Origin: Diadema setosum
Lineage: Eukaryota; Echinodermata; Echinoidea; Diadematoida; Diadematidae
Direction: 5' to 3'
Assembly (NCBI GenBank): GCA_033980235.1
Contig: CM067077.1
Coordinates: forward strand, 186,001-250,000
Length of the DNA stretch: 64,000 bases
Part shown: positions 22,301 through 31,937 of the stretch, piece after piece
How the letters are laid out: each line of letters begins with the position of its first letter
Numbering within the stretch: the stretch's first letter is position 1
Notes under the pieces: generated by a model
Told to the model about the DNA's origin: nothing
What the model saw: the letters and a program-made list of their open reading frames with translations, nothing else
Databases searched by the model: none
Translations under genes and position numbers: made by a program

Positions 22301-23295
22301 TTTCCCTCAGGACTTTTTGTTTTCACTTTATGTGTCAACTCAAACTGGTCTGCGGTGACTGCTGCACTCTTTACATCATGTACTCTTCGATCTTCCAAAT
22401 ATGTTCTCAGATCTGGAGGTGTCGATTTCTTGAACTCCTCCATCAACACTATCTCTCTCAAATTGTCATAAGTGAGATCTACTTTCATTGATCGAACCCA
22501 TCGATCAAACATAATTTCTTTTTCTCTCTGAAACTCTACGTAAGTCTGTCCCGAACCTCTCCTATATCCTCGAAACTTTTGCCTGTAGGCTTCTGGGACT
22601 AACTGATAGGCAAGAAGGACTGCTTCCTTAACTGTCTCATAGTTATTTGCCTCCTCATCCGAGAGAGCAGACACTACTGAATGTGCCTTGCCTGTGAGCT
22701 TTTGTTGTACTATCATAGACCAATATTTCTTCTCCCACTCCAAATTCCTGGCTATTCTCTCAAAGGAGAAAAAGAAAGAGTCTACATCCTCTTCATCAAA
22801 GCGGGGGACTGTGTTAGCCATTTTTGCAATGTCGGGCGTCTTTGGTCTCGACATAGTAACATTAGGCCTATCCCCTGGGACGCTACTGGCCTGGGCCTGG
22901 TTCAACTCAATTTGACGTTGCATTAACTCTTGTTCGAGTCTCAGATTTTCTGCCTTCATTTTTTCTTTTTCTAACTCCAATCTAGCCAGTTCTAATTGTG
23001 TGGAATCTACCCTCATCTCACTAGGTCTAGTAATAATAGTAGCACTTTGAGCAGTTTTTCTACCAGCACTCTCAATCTCATCTGTACTCTCCCTCTGGTC
23101 TGTGTGTTCATTTTCTACACCACCCAGTTCAAGCTTCTTCACCAGAACTGCAAAGATTTCTTTCTTTCGACTACACTCTCTGATATCAGCATCTACATGA
23201 GTTGCAACCTCAATCAATTGGGCTTTCACTAATCCTCTCAATCTACCAAGAGTGACGTCTTTCACAAACTCTGCAGCATCGAACTTGGCTGCCAT
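19357..23295 (-). CDS. Gag-Pol polyprotein of a Gmr1-like Gypsy element, integrase core absent
   Basis: One uninterrupted frame of 1312 codons. Domains by residue: coiled-coil-like region about 100-136; SCAN-like capsid region about 160-325 (FFFSFERIARN, then YRQKFRGYRR); CCHC zinc knuckle 378-391 (CFFCGKTGHIKSEC); aspartic protease at 495-500 (RDTGAT) with FLLGNDLAGG near 564; integrase HHCC zinc finger with H729, H736, C766, C769; reverse transcriptase about 890-1100 with YIDD at 1047-1050; RNase H about 1190-1312 with ATDAS, TVEKE, YTDHNP and a terminal ADALSR. The integrase zinc finger precedes the reverse transcriptase, and the protein ends with RNase H, as in Gmr1-type elements. After residue about 800 the expected DDE integrase core is missing, and a linker leads straight into the reverse transcriptase. 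The frame is preserved, so the loss is in-frame. The start at 23295 is the first ATG of the open frame. Confidence 0.93.
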   Translation of the reverse strand: MAAKFDAAEFVKDVTLGRLRGLVKAQLIEVATHVDADIRECSRKKEIFAVLVKKLELGGVENEHTDQRESTDEIESAGRKTAQSATIITRPSEMRVDSTQLELARLELEKEKMKAENLRLEQELMQRQIELNQAQASSVPGDRPNVTMSRPKTPDIAKMANTVPRFDEEDVDSFFFSFERIARNLEWEKKYWSMIVQQKLTGKAHSVVSALSDEEANNYETVKEAVLLAYQLVPEAYRQKFRGYRRGSGQTYVEFQREKEIMFDRWVRSMKVDLTYDNLREIVLMEEFKKSTPPDLRTYLEDRRVHDVKSAAVTADQFELTHKVKTKSPEGKRKFDQLRNPDTQKWHVSHSERRDKVKTESQKERPKSPRPQYKEVRCFFCGKTGHIKSECRRLLEQNEAKEKQKQKATHGLVHADTRTQNSSDAETKEKQNQTATNGFVKSSVNDEQRHLNVKSSVSKMTDTCSSRRVDEKYKDFISKGTVTIAEFRVSVVILRDTGATQSLMVGDVKSMPIDCNTGRKVLIHDVNGGTQAVPLFRVNLDSGLISGEVIVGIVPFLPMDGVSFLLGNDLAGGRVSVLPVVSEVPVYEQETEKLVDEFPEVFPTCAITRFRASEAERERKESESEISLGDTFFGKVTSEDEREQSWEEGVFSQPALIKAQMEDEELLKLREGALTVDEAKGVPECFYVKSGVLMRKWRPPDRPADEDWTIVDQIVVPPPYRKEILRLAHEIPMAGHMGVKKTLCRIRTHFFWPKMRKDVSEFCRTCHKCQVVGKPQHAIRSAPLIPIPAFEELFNRVMVEDIGAVVSERVVHSAEKSAEEFEHDAPDSQSVSFKSGMIPRVENSKALENPKLLLSHLSDSERQDVVDIFQEFPEVCSDKLGCAKDTVHTVDVGENAPIKQHPYRIHPAKREQVDREIDFMLANGIIEPSNSNWSSPVVLVPKADGTSRFCIDYRKVNTITKTDSFSLPLIEECIDRVGSAEYVSKLDLMKGYWQVPLDKDAREISAFVTPSGLYQCRVMPFGMKNSPTTFQRMMNRVIAGHDNCVVYIDDVLVFSNTWEEHVAHLRELFQRLSHAGLVVNLAKCEFGKACVTYLGHMVGRGSVAPRDAKVRAIVDFPVPASKRELQRFLGMCGFYRRFVPNFSHLVVPLTDLLKKGTTFQWSASCQDAFQKLKAVLMNDPVLIAPNFERSFQLATDASDRGVGAVLLQDDDNGHSKPVCFFSKKLNRHQQKYSTVEKECLSVVLAVQHFEAYLDGGRDIVVYTDHNPLTFLERFKHKNQRLFRWSLILQPYPLRIVHIAGKDNKLADALSRV

Positions 23296-23869
23296 GATTT
23301 ATTCACATCTAGCTTTCCGACTAGATTTCAAGACTATGTCGCTAACGCAACTTCTTACAGTACACTCCACTGCGTACCGAACTACGAGAATAGTCTAAGC
23401 AATTCAGACCTGACAAACACTCGTATATCTCGAGGCCAATTTCCTCGTAAAGCCACATCTAACGATGCTAATCCAAATAACCAGAAAGTGACACACTAAT
23501 CTGATAGAATGACATAAAGGAAACGATAATACGTACCCTTCCTTTCCAGCAATCAATGCTGCAACCCTGGAATTCAGCTAGCGAGAAGACCAGTACAAGT
23601 GCGCAAAACATACTCATCGCATCACTTCGCGAATCGCACTTTCGTTCACAACCACTGCTAACGCAGCCCCATTACACATACCATGCAATGTCACGCAGTA
23701 TACAATACCGCTACGAACAAACGACACTGTTACGTTCGCTACCTGTGTACACATCTCACATGAGTGCGAACACTACACATACTGTACCTCCAACGGGCAT
23801 CAATCATTACAACGATGTACAAAACACCGAAATACTACCCAAAAGACAGCTTGTTTGTATGTTCATTTC
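23296..23869 (-). other. 5' leader of the LTR element
   Basis: Non-coding leader between the primer-binding region and the Gag start codon. A plus-strand frame across it is a chance shadow. Confidence 0.6.
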
Positions 23870-23885
23870 CCGGACATGTTCCCCA
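23870..23885 (-). other. Candidate primer-binding site
   Basis: On the minus strand, two bases after the 5' LTR, the sequence reads TGGGGAACATGTCCGG. It starts with TGG, as needed to pair with a CCA-ending tRNA. I could not assign the tRNA. Confidence 0.45.
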
Positions 23886-23887
23886 CA

Positions 23888-24082
23888 TGTCATGCACCAA
23901 CAGAACACCCGTCAGCACCGACATAACATCTGTCATACACCGACAAAACATTCTTGGATCAGCACCGAATGACTGCAACTGTTCACGCCATGTTTGCCAA
24001 CTCCAACTCTCATGTCCCGAATGGACACTTTTATTCCACCCCACCCTGGTTTCACCAAGGCACATCACGGTTCTCCGTCACA
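23888..24082 (-). repeat. 5' LTR
   Basis: 195 bp, identical by eye to 17493-17687. It is followed on the right by the AAGCT target duplication at 24083-24087. It should contain the promoter and polyadenylation signal of the element; no specific box could be assigned. Confidence 0.93.
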
Positions 24083-24087
24083 AAGCT

Positions 24088-25345
24088 TAAAACTGAAAAA
24101 AAAAGGCTCCCTTGAATATGGGAGAGGTATCTTGCCACCCATTCATTGCTTGTTACCCACTATAGACTTGGTACATTTTTGGGAATGACAATTTCCGAAT
24201 TTTCCACAAAAAGTGTGCCCAGATCGCTTTATTTCAGTTATAAAAAACGCAAAAGCTCCGCGAGCGGGAGGGGGAATCCCCCTTCCCCTAAGCTCTACCT
24301 CACTAGACTTTGTACATACACACAGATGATGCACATTCGGAATAAGAGCTAAATTCCGTGATTTTAACACTTCGATGAAAAAGTATTGCAACAAAAATTT
24401 GCACCAGATCGCTGAATTTCAGGTCTGAAAACGCAAAAATCACTTTCGTGTGGGAGGGGATACGCCCCTATCTACACCCTCGTGTGCATGCTTTTTCTGT
24501 TTTCTGTTTGATTGCTGAACAAACAGCGTTCATGATATTCAGTGTAAGAATTAATACAAGAAGATTATTTAAATGATACCATTTTATAGGCAAATTGTTC
24601 AATGATAATCTACATCAAAATATACTGCTACCTTAAACAAGTGGAACTGTTTCACGTCGATAAAACGCGCAAAAACATGCATCAAATTGCACCATTTACA
24701 ACATCAAAATGCAAAAAGTTCTTACCGTGGGAGGGGGACACCCCTTCCCACACCATCCCCTCCCCCCTCGCTCACTCCGCTCGCTCGGGTTCAGTCGCGT
24801 TCATGATATTAAGTGAAAAGAATTAATACAAGAAGTGTATTTAAACTATACCATTTTATAGGCAAATTGTTCAATAATAATCTACATCAAAATATACACG
24901 TACTGATACCTTACAAAGTTGGACTGTTTCACGTTGATAAAACGCGCAAAAACATGCATGAAATTGCACCATTTTTCAACATCAAAATGCAAAAAGTTCT
25001 CACCGCGGGAGGGGGACACCCCCTCCCCCTCGCTCGCTCCGCTCGCTCGGGTTCAGTCGCGTTCATGATATTCAGTGAAAAGAATTAATACAAGAAGTGT
25101 ATTTAAATTATACCATTTTATAGGCAAATTGTTCAATAATAATCTACATCAAAACATACTGCAACCTTAAACAAGTGGGACTGTTTCAACTCGTTAAAAC
25201 ACGCAAAAACATGCATAAAATTGCACCATTTACAACATCAAAATGCAAAAAGTTCTTACCGTGGGAGGGGGAAAACCCCCTCCCACACCCTCCTCCCCCC
25301 CCCCCCCCCTCGCTCGCTCCCTTCGCTCGGGCTCGGTCGCTTCGC
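24088..25345. repeat. Tandem-repeat array, right part, 260-270 bp units
   Basis: Three good units begin at about 24541, 24812 and 25074 with a GAATTAATACAAGAAG block (spacings 271 and 262), preceded by more diverged units. Each contains a GTGGGAGGGGGACACCCC near-palindrome and a GCTCGCTCCGCTCGCTCGG run. It continues the array at 16700-17487. The similar GGGAGGGGGATACCCC core also occurs at 62.95-64.0 kb. Confidence 0.8.
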
Positions 25346-26235
25346 TCCCTCGCAGACTAACCGCCCCCCCCCCCCCCCAAGATGAAATCCTGGCTACGCC
25401 GTTGGGTGACACTTAGTAGGACTAGTTTCCAATTAGAAGTAACAGCAGTCTTCGAGTAATAATATTGGAATGCTTATGATTGCTATCGCAAATATTATCA
25501 TTAGGCTATCATTACATACCATCTTCACAATCATAGCCTGTGATGCCATGTATGCACGTTTGAACATGATGTATAGTATAGCTTAATTGGGTTTCATTGA
25601 TTATGACTCTCATGTGCTTTATGACAGGACGGTGATTCCCATAGAATAACTTTTCCATGAGTTTAAGTTGAAGACAGGTTCAGGTAGATCTATACGCTAT
25701 TTGTATTGATGGCGAAAAAGACTCGATTAAAAAAAAAAAAAAAAAAAAAAAAACGTGGGTTGTCCTTTTAATACGGTATCTGTCAGAGATACGACACTGA
25801 GAAAAAGAGTCCATTGTTGTAGACGTTATCGTTTGCCAGTATGAATTCTCCACAGGTGAGTGAGCAGGTTGGTGTAAACTTCCTACGGAAAGCCTGCGGT
25901 TTTGCAATGTTCTTTGAGGTAATGCATGCGAGGAGGACGAGCTGGTTAGACGGGCTGTTGGCCCTACTTTGCCACTGTTTGCTGAGGATTGCATGAGAGA
26001 GGGCCCGTCAGTGCGTCTGCGGGCAGTGTAAGAGTTGGGGCGACGAAAACTGCTGAGATAGGACCGAAATTGTGGCTGAGCCGATCAGATGGGAACCACA
26101 ATAATTGCTCCACTGGTTTGGTCCGTGCATGTGTAACTACTTCAACATTCTGGAAAGGTGGGAAGAGATACGGCTGAAATCTAATGATGACCTGATGGCC
26201 TGCATCAGGTTGTAACATTAATCTGACCTTGCTTT
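25346..26235. other. Non-coding spacer with homopolymers
   Basis: No gene recognised. It contains a C tract near 25364-25378 and an A tract at about 25730-25753. Confidence 0.4.
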
Positions 26236-26272
26236 TATGCCTCCGCCCGAAGGGTGCCGGAGGCATTATTTT
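26236..26272. mobile_element. Solo terminal hairpin of the ATGCCTCCG element family
   Basis: ATGCCTCCGCCC and GGTGCCGGAGGCAT arms form a hairpin like the right terminus of the 4419-5845 element. Only the end is present. Confidence 0.55.
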
Positions 26273-26274
26273 CT

Positions 26275-26612
26275 TTTGGTACTTAGTGATTACTGTTTAT
26301 AATGATGTTGTTTAGTGACATATTGCTACGTTTCAGTGATCCACGTATTACAAGCCTTGCTTTTCAGTGGATCACTCTTTTTTCATCCTTTTCGGTCAAC
26401 CTTTGAAAGTATGCATTGATACTCTTAGTTATTCTGGTATACATTTCATACCTTATCATATACATGACCATTTATATTGCGTTATGTATTTTCCTTTTCA
26501 AAGCGATCAAATAATGTGATGGTGTAATATTGTATACTTTGTATTTTGTTGTACTCTTTGTTGGATGTCGGATAAAAAATAAATGAAACTGAACTGACCT
26601 GAACTGAACTGA
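26275..26612 (+). mobile_element. CR1-like LINE 3' end with TGAAC-type tail
   Basis: A plus-strand 3' untranslated fragment. It holds the conserved hairpin at 26335-26376 and, about 200 nt later, GGATAAAAAATAAATGAAAC followed by repeated CTGAA(C) units to 26612. That is the short-repeat tail style of CR1/L2 elements. No coding part remains. The 5' edge is uncertain. Confidence 0.6.
26335..26376 (+). other. LINE 3' UTR hairpin, copy e
   Basis: Perfect outer stem AGTGATCCAC / GTGGATCACT, 5' internal loop GTATTAC, inner AAGC-CTT-GCTT, 3' internal loop TTCA. It lies about 209 nt upstream of the LINE tail. Confidence 0.75.
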
Positions 26613-26631
26613 GCCAAGAGCTAGAAAAAGC

Positions 26632-26881
26632 ATAACGTCGCTGGGGTGACAAATCCTTGTATCTCAAAATTGTCAAATGTTCAGGAGAGCGAAAAAAACA
26701 TGGCGGCCAAAGCACTATAGTGAATGGGAAAGCCTTCTCTTTGACATGTCATGGCGGCTTCATTTTTGGAGAAAGACAGTTAGGATTAGGCCAAGACATC
26801 ACTTGACCCATTATTTGACCATTAAGCTTAAAAAAAATGACATTTTTGAGATACGAGGTCTTGTCACCCCAGCGACGATAA
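26632..26881. mobile_element. Inverted-repeat MITE (242 bp) with ATAA flanks
   Basis: The ends CGTCGCTGGGGTGACAA (26636 on) and TTGTCACCCCAGCGACG (to 26877) are perfectly complementary. Imperfect inverted similarity continues through TTGTATCTCAAAA and TTTTGAGATACGAG. ATAA occurs on both sides (26632-26635, 26878-26881), although a TA duplication would also fit. No coding capacity. Confidence 0.8.
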
Positions 26882-27755
26882 ATGAGTGAAGCCTCCTGAT
26901 CTCTTTTCCAGGCTGCGTACACAATTTTTTCGTCTAACATTTTGTTTTGGATGGAGAAAGATCCATATACAGATGGAACATAAGGCATGACATAAAAAGG
27001 AGAAAACTAAAGGAGACATATCTTGGGTTCCTTATCAAAAGCTCTTTTTGGTAAGATATCTGCTTCCACATTATTCATACATCATCATAGAACAGAGGAG
27101 TTACCGCCCATCTTGTTTATTTGAGTTATGAATACCCACCTGTAATTGTAACGATCCACTAGTTCAGGTAGCTTTTTTTATGACCATAAACACGACTATG
27201 CTTTGGTGACAAAATATGATTTTTTCCCCTGCAATCACGTGACCACTTGCTCCGAGCAAAGAGATTGATGGGATGAGACATAATGACCTTACATGCATTT
27301 TGTTACATTTGTGACTAAAGTCGGGGAGTGTCGATCTGTGAATTGAATTCGACAGTTGATTGAGAGAGGCGCAGTTTGGCTGCATTGTCCGTGGAAATTA
27401 TGACATGAAAGTTACCATTCGTTCGATTTCCAAAGTCGCCTTATTGGTGGTATTTCGCCATAAGAAGAAAGTACGAGATCAACACAATGATCGAGCTGTA
27501 AGCCTTTTGTACGGACTTTTTTAGAATTTTGAATGCCCAGGGCAGATTGTTGAATTTTGTTAACCTTTTCTTTTAGGAGGCTAAACTGCTAAATGACGCA
27601 TTCGTTCAGTCAATGATAAATCCGAGATATTCAATTTGTTTCTGTGGAGCAAAGCCATATAGATTTCTCCGTGTTTACAATGAAGCCTAAAACGAAAAGA
27701 GAAAATCTGTCACTAGACGCTCCTTTTTACTCCCCCCCCAAAAAAAAAAAACAAA

Positions 27756-27790
<35 letters not shown>

Positions 27791-28430
27791 TGAGTAAATC
27801 ATGAAGAGAAATTAGTAGTCTTATATCTCTTGAGCGCATTAAAGCAATGGCTTCTGTAAATGTGGGGCTGAACGAAGCTCAAAAGAGAAACACTAAAAAC
27901 AAGTAATTTTCCTTCTTACCAAAAGCTAAGAAGGGATGATGGTCCAGATGAATGGCAATCAAAAACTAAACTTCTTATGATTAAAAATCAATGGTGGTAA
28001 GAAAAAAGACAAATGTTACTTTGATATCATAAAGACATTGACAAATTTAAATGTCTCGATTGGAAAATGTTCATCTCTTTAACAATAAGGACTGATGGTA
28101 TAGTCCTTAGACTTTTCGGGGACGTCAAAAATTGTCGAAGTGAATTAGGACTATCGACAGCAGCAATGCTCTCATGGCGCCATTTGAAAGAAGGCAATCA
28201 TTCTCCTCATTTACAAAAAAAAAAATAATAATGTACAATGCAATGCAAAAGCATGTTGACTTGTGTCAATTCATGATACCTTCAACACCAAGATTCTGTT
28301 TGTGACATTTTTTTATCACTGTAATTACTAACATGATTTACAAAATAATATGGAGTGCACATTCCCCTAGATTGGGCATAAGGCAGTAAGGGGAATGTTT
28401 CCATGATGTAATAAGCAAAAGACCTTTGTT
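26882..28430. other. Non-coding spacer
   Basis: No gene recognised. Contains a CAA trinucleotide run at about 27761-27789 and scattered A tracts. Confidence 0.45.
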
Positions 28431-28434
28431 ATTT

Positions 28435-28472
28435 CTCCTTCTTCTTCTTCTTCTTCTTCTTCTTCTTCTTCT
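28435..28472. repeat. CTT microsatellite
   Basis: About twelve consecutive CTT units; the source of spurious glutamate-rich frames on the minus strand. Confidence 0.9.
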
Positions 28473-28807
28473 TCTTTTTTTGGTTCATATCTAGCTCGTC
28501 TTTGATTTTTTTTTTTGGGGGGGATTCTTTTCTGAGTCTTTAACTCAACTGTTTGACTTTTTGACTTACATGTATTTCGCATATATCGTTATCTGTTTGC
28601 TGTTTCATGTAAATCACGTATTTCTTGTTTGGTTGCTGTACGTACAGTTGCTTTTTAATTCTCCCCCAATGAATGTTCGTAGTTTTTCTTTGTTTGTCTC
28701 TCTGCCTGTTTGTTTGTTTGTTTTTTAATTTGGTTGGACCCTTAGAAAAATAGCAAAATTGTTGAAAGGCTATCCATTCCATGAGTGGTGAATTCAACAA
28801 AGACAAA

Positions 28808-28842
28808 AAACAAAACAAAACAAAACAAAACAAACAAACAAA
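28808..28842. repeat. AAAAC microsatellite
   Basis: Repeated CAAAA/CAAA units. Confidence 0.85.
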
Positions 28843-29284
28843 ATGGTGTGGAAACGTGCGAGTTTCTTACAATTTTCGCGAGTTCCTTATAACTCTAACA
28901 GCTCTTATAGGATAGAAGTTGGAGGATGTGTATCCGAGAAATTAGTCTATATAGGTTCTGGACTCATCTTTGATACATGCACATGTATCTTCATTCGAGC
29001 TACTAATCCTGTACTTATGAAGTCGAGTGATGGCGCGATCCAGAGTCCAGACCACGATTGATTCTTGGTCAGCTCATGACTTTTAATACCCTCAGAATTC
29101 TGAGGGAGCGTACGTAATTCACTATCACTGCCCTTACATAAAAGTCGCTGTATGGAAGCCTACGCATGAATATTACAGGTGTTTAACTGTTGACCTCAGT
29201 CTGCCGTCAGGTTAGATTATCAACCATCCATAATCATATCGATGAGGTCAACCCGTCTAGACTCTGGTGGTTTTTGTTATTGTT

Positions 29285-29375
29285 GTTATTCTTGTTCTTG
29301 TTCTTGTTCATGTTCTTGTTCTTGTTCTTGTTCTTGTTCTTGTTCTTGTTCTTGTTCATGTTCTTGTTCTTGCCC
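29285..29375. repeat. TTGTTC hexamer minisatellite
   Basis: About fourteen TTCTTG units with two TTCATG variants, open in all frames and therefore the source of repetitive frames such as CSCSCS and NKNKNK that should not be called genes. Confidence 0.9.
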
Positions 29376-31937
29376 TTGTTTATCCGCTTCTCAGGATCGC
29401 ATGCACCATCATGCTTTACTACAGATGGTAAAGGTAAATGCTGTGTCATATGGCGTGTAAACCTTTGACCTTACTTTTCTTTGAAGCTCTTTTGGAACAT
29501 CAGGGAAGGGGTGCTCAAATTGAGATCCCTACAATCCTAAAAAGTCGCTCGACCTAGCACAACAATCCTCCCGTCCGATTTCAATGCGGGGATTTGGGTT
29601 TTTTGTTTTGTTTTGGGTTTTTGTTTTTGTTTTTGTTTTTTGCTCTTTTGGGGGTTTTGTTAATTTTTTGATTGCTGAATAAGCTCTCGTCTTGGTATAT
29701 TCCTATTTTTCCTCACATATGTAACCTTGTATGGACTTTTCCCGAGCCTTTAAAATCTTTGCGATTTTTATGACGTGCAGTCTGGTCTGGCATGAAACGA
29801 CTGACTTGACAAGAAGTGGACGTTATGTAGTGCTTTGTAAACTAGTGTTGTTGGTTTTGGTCCTCACGCCCCCAGTTTCTCGTTTGTATATGACCGCTAG
29901 ATGGCGCTCCTCCGGATCCGTCGTTTCTTTCGGTGCCATTATCAAGCTTCATTCTGCAGCGTGAACTCTACCAGTATCTGAGACGACGCCTCCTCCAGGG
30001 TTGGACCACAGAACTCTTAGAGTTCTTAGAGTTCTGTGGGTTGGACAGTGGAAACAGGGCTGTCCGGCGCATGTGCATAGCATCATTTTTTGCCTATTGG
30101 CGTCGTCTTCAAGTTATCGCCTCAGATCTGAAGCTCGCTAATGTTACGACGCTGTTCAAAGCCCCTTTGCCACCAGCAGATTAGTCTATTTCGAACGGAC
30201 GCATATGAGCGTGCAGTCTTCCGCTCTAATTGCACAAGCAGTAATTGAGTTGTGTCCACTTCTTTTGATCTGGCGTCCCCAATGATCCGTGAGGAGAGGA
30301 CGATTCCGTTTTGCAAGTTTTGAGTATTGTTCAAGGTTGCTGCGCTTTTTCCCAAGCAGACGATGCGCGACTGGTTCCATTTAATAGTAGCAAGCATGCA
30401 TTTAATAGCAATCAGCATGCTACAATAAGTCATTTTTATCTTCTTTTTCTGCTATTGTTGAGTCGTTTCTAGATCCATTATGATTGTCTGTATTATAGTC
30501 GGTCCATGAGCTTAGCTAATTTTCATTTGCGGCTTTTTGGACAGGTCTTAACGGCTTCGGCCAACTTTTCATTGCTCATTATTGTAATATTGCCGGAGAG
30601 TTGGCCTATGTGGAATGTTTCCTTATTGGGAAAAAGTAGTCGCCTTCGTGAGACGCTGTGCAAACTGTTCAAAACCTGACCCTGAGCATGATGCATTTTC
30701 TCCGTATGTAGATTTTACTACCCCCTCCCTTTTTTTTTTTTTTTTTTTTTTTTGCCAGGTGTACCGCGCGCCAGTTGTGTTGTTGTTATTGTTTATGAAA
30801 AAAAGGGCCTTACGATGTATCAAAAAAAAAAATTTGCCTCAGGCAATACTGACATCAAATCAGAAGATTATTGTTATAAACACCTCAAACGTATTATTAT
30901 TACATGACCAGTATAAGGTAACTGTGTACTCTGTTTCTCTTTTTTTTTTTTCCTTTTTTTTTTTTTTGGTGACACTTCGGTCCAATCTTGGTGAGGTAGT
31001 CTCCGCGGGTCGTAATGTGTCCTAAGTGCCTCCTAAGATCTACATAATAATATACGTCAATTTTTTTTTTTTTTTTGGGGGGGGGGTGGGGGAGCTAGGG
31101 TACATCATAGTGGACCTAGCAGGTCGTCGTCGTCATGAGGGTTAACTGCATGCATTATGTCCAGGTGGTTTGTAGGCCTCGGGGCAACAGGGGTGGACCA
31201 AAATTGCAGTTGGAGCTCAAGTGCCGCCTACTTTGACCTTGATATTCGACTTCTTTCAGCAGTGAACCTAATTTCAGTCACACATGAAAAGATGTCTTAC
31301 AAACATCCATACCTGCATTTTGTGGGCCTTCACAACAAGAAACTCGTTTGAGGATCATTTGTGTAATATACGGCATGAGTGTTAATCCTCTGATAATTTT
31401 ATTCAGAGAGTTACGTAATAAAATTGCTCAAAAAGCAAAACTCTTTGGTGTGTATTTGTTCATGGAGAGAGAACAGATGATCACGCAAACAGCTACACAA
31501 AGAGATCGAAAGGACGGTCTATAGTATTCCTACCTACATTCATAAGTGGTTTACCGAATGGTTCTTTAAACGAATGTATGACAGGGATTGTAAAGGGATG
31601 AGTGCATGCGTATACAGTATAAGAAATTCTCAAGAATAGTATGGATGCGTGTGTGTATGTGTGTGTTTGTGTGTCTGCTCGTTTTTGTGTGAGAGAGAAA
31701 CAGGCGGGAATAAAGACAGAAATACAAACAAGCAGATAGTCATTCAAACATACAGTTTACACTTATTCCTTATCTCACAACAGAGGGAGTTTGTGTGTTT
31801 TTTTTTTAATTTGAATTTACTATTCGCTGCAGCACTTTCTGTTAAACCTAATATTGCGTAATATCTAAACCATCATCAGTTGCTTACATTAAGCCCTACA
31901 AGGCTACATTCCTCACGAAATTGTTCCTTTGCATTTA
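29376..31937. other. Non-coding spacer, poly-T and simple repeats
   Basis: No supported gene. It holds GTTTTT-rich sequence near 29600-29640, a near-palindrome of repeated AGAGTTCT units at 30006-30040, long T tracts near 30730, 30940-30967 and 31061-31076, and a GT-rich run near 31648-31675. Confidence 0.45.

Larger units (their letters stand above)
17488..24087 (-). mobile_element. Complete Gmr1-like Ty3/Gypsy LTR retrotransposon with 5-bp target duplication
   Basis: The element runs 17493-24082 (6590 bp), flanked by AAGCT at 17488-17492 and 24083-24087. Two 195-bp LTRs that read as identical begin TG and end CA. Transcription would run right to left: 5' LTR (23888-24082), candidate primer-binding site, leader, one Gag-Pol frame (23295-19357), about 1.67 kb of 3' non-coding sequence, polypurine tract, 3' LTR (17493-17687). 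Pol order is protease, integrase zinc finger, reverse transcriptase, RNase H, the copia-like order reported for Gmr1-type Gypsy elements of deuterostomes. LTR identity and the open frame point to recent insertion. Confidence 0.92.

Noticed and set aside
29234..29468. Repetitive frames over the TTGTTC minisatellite
   Set aside because: Simple-sequence translation in all frames; no codon bias or domain.
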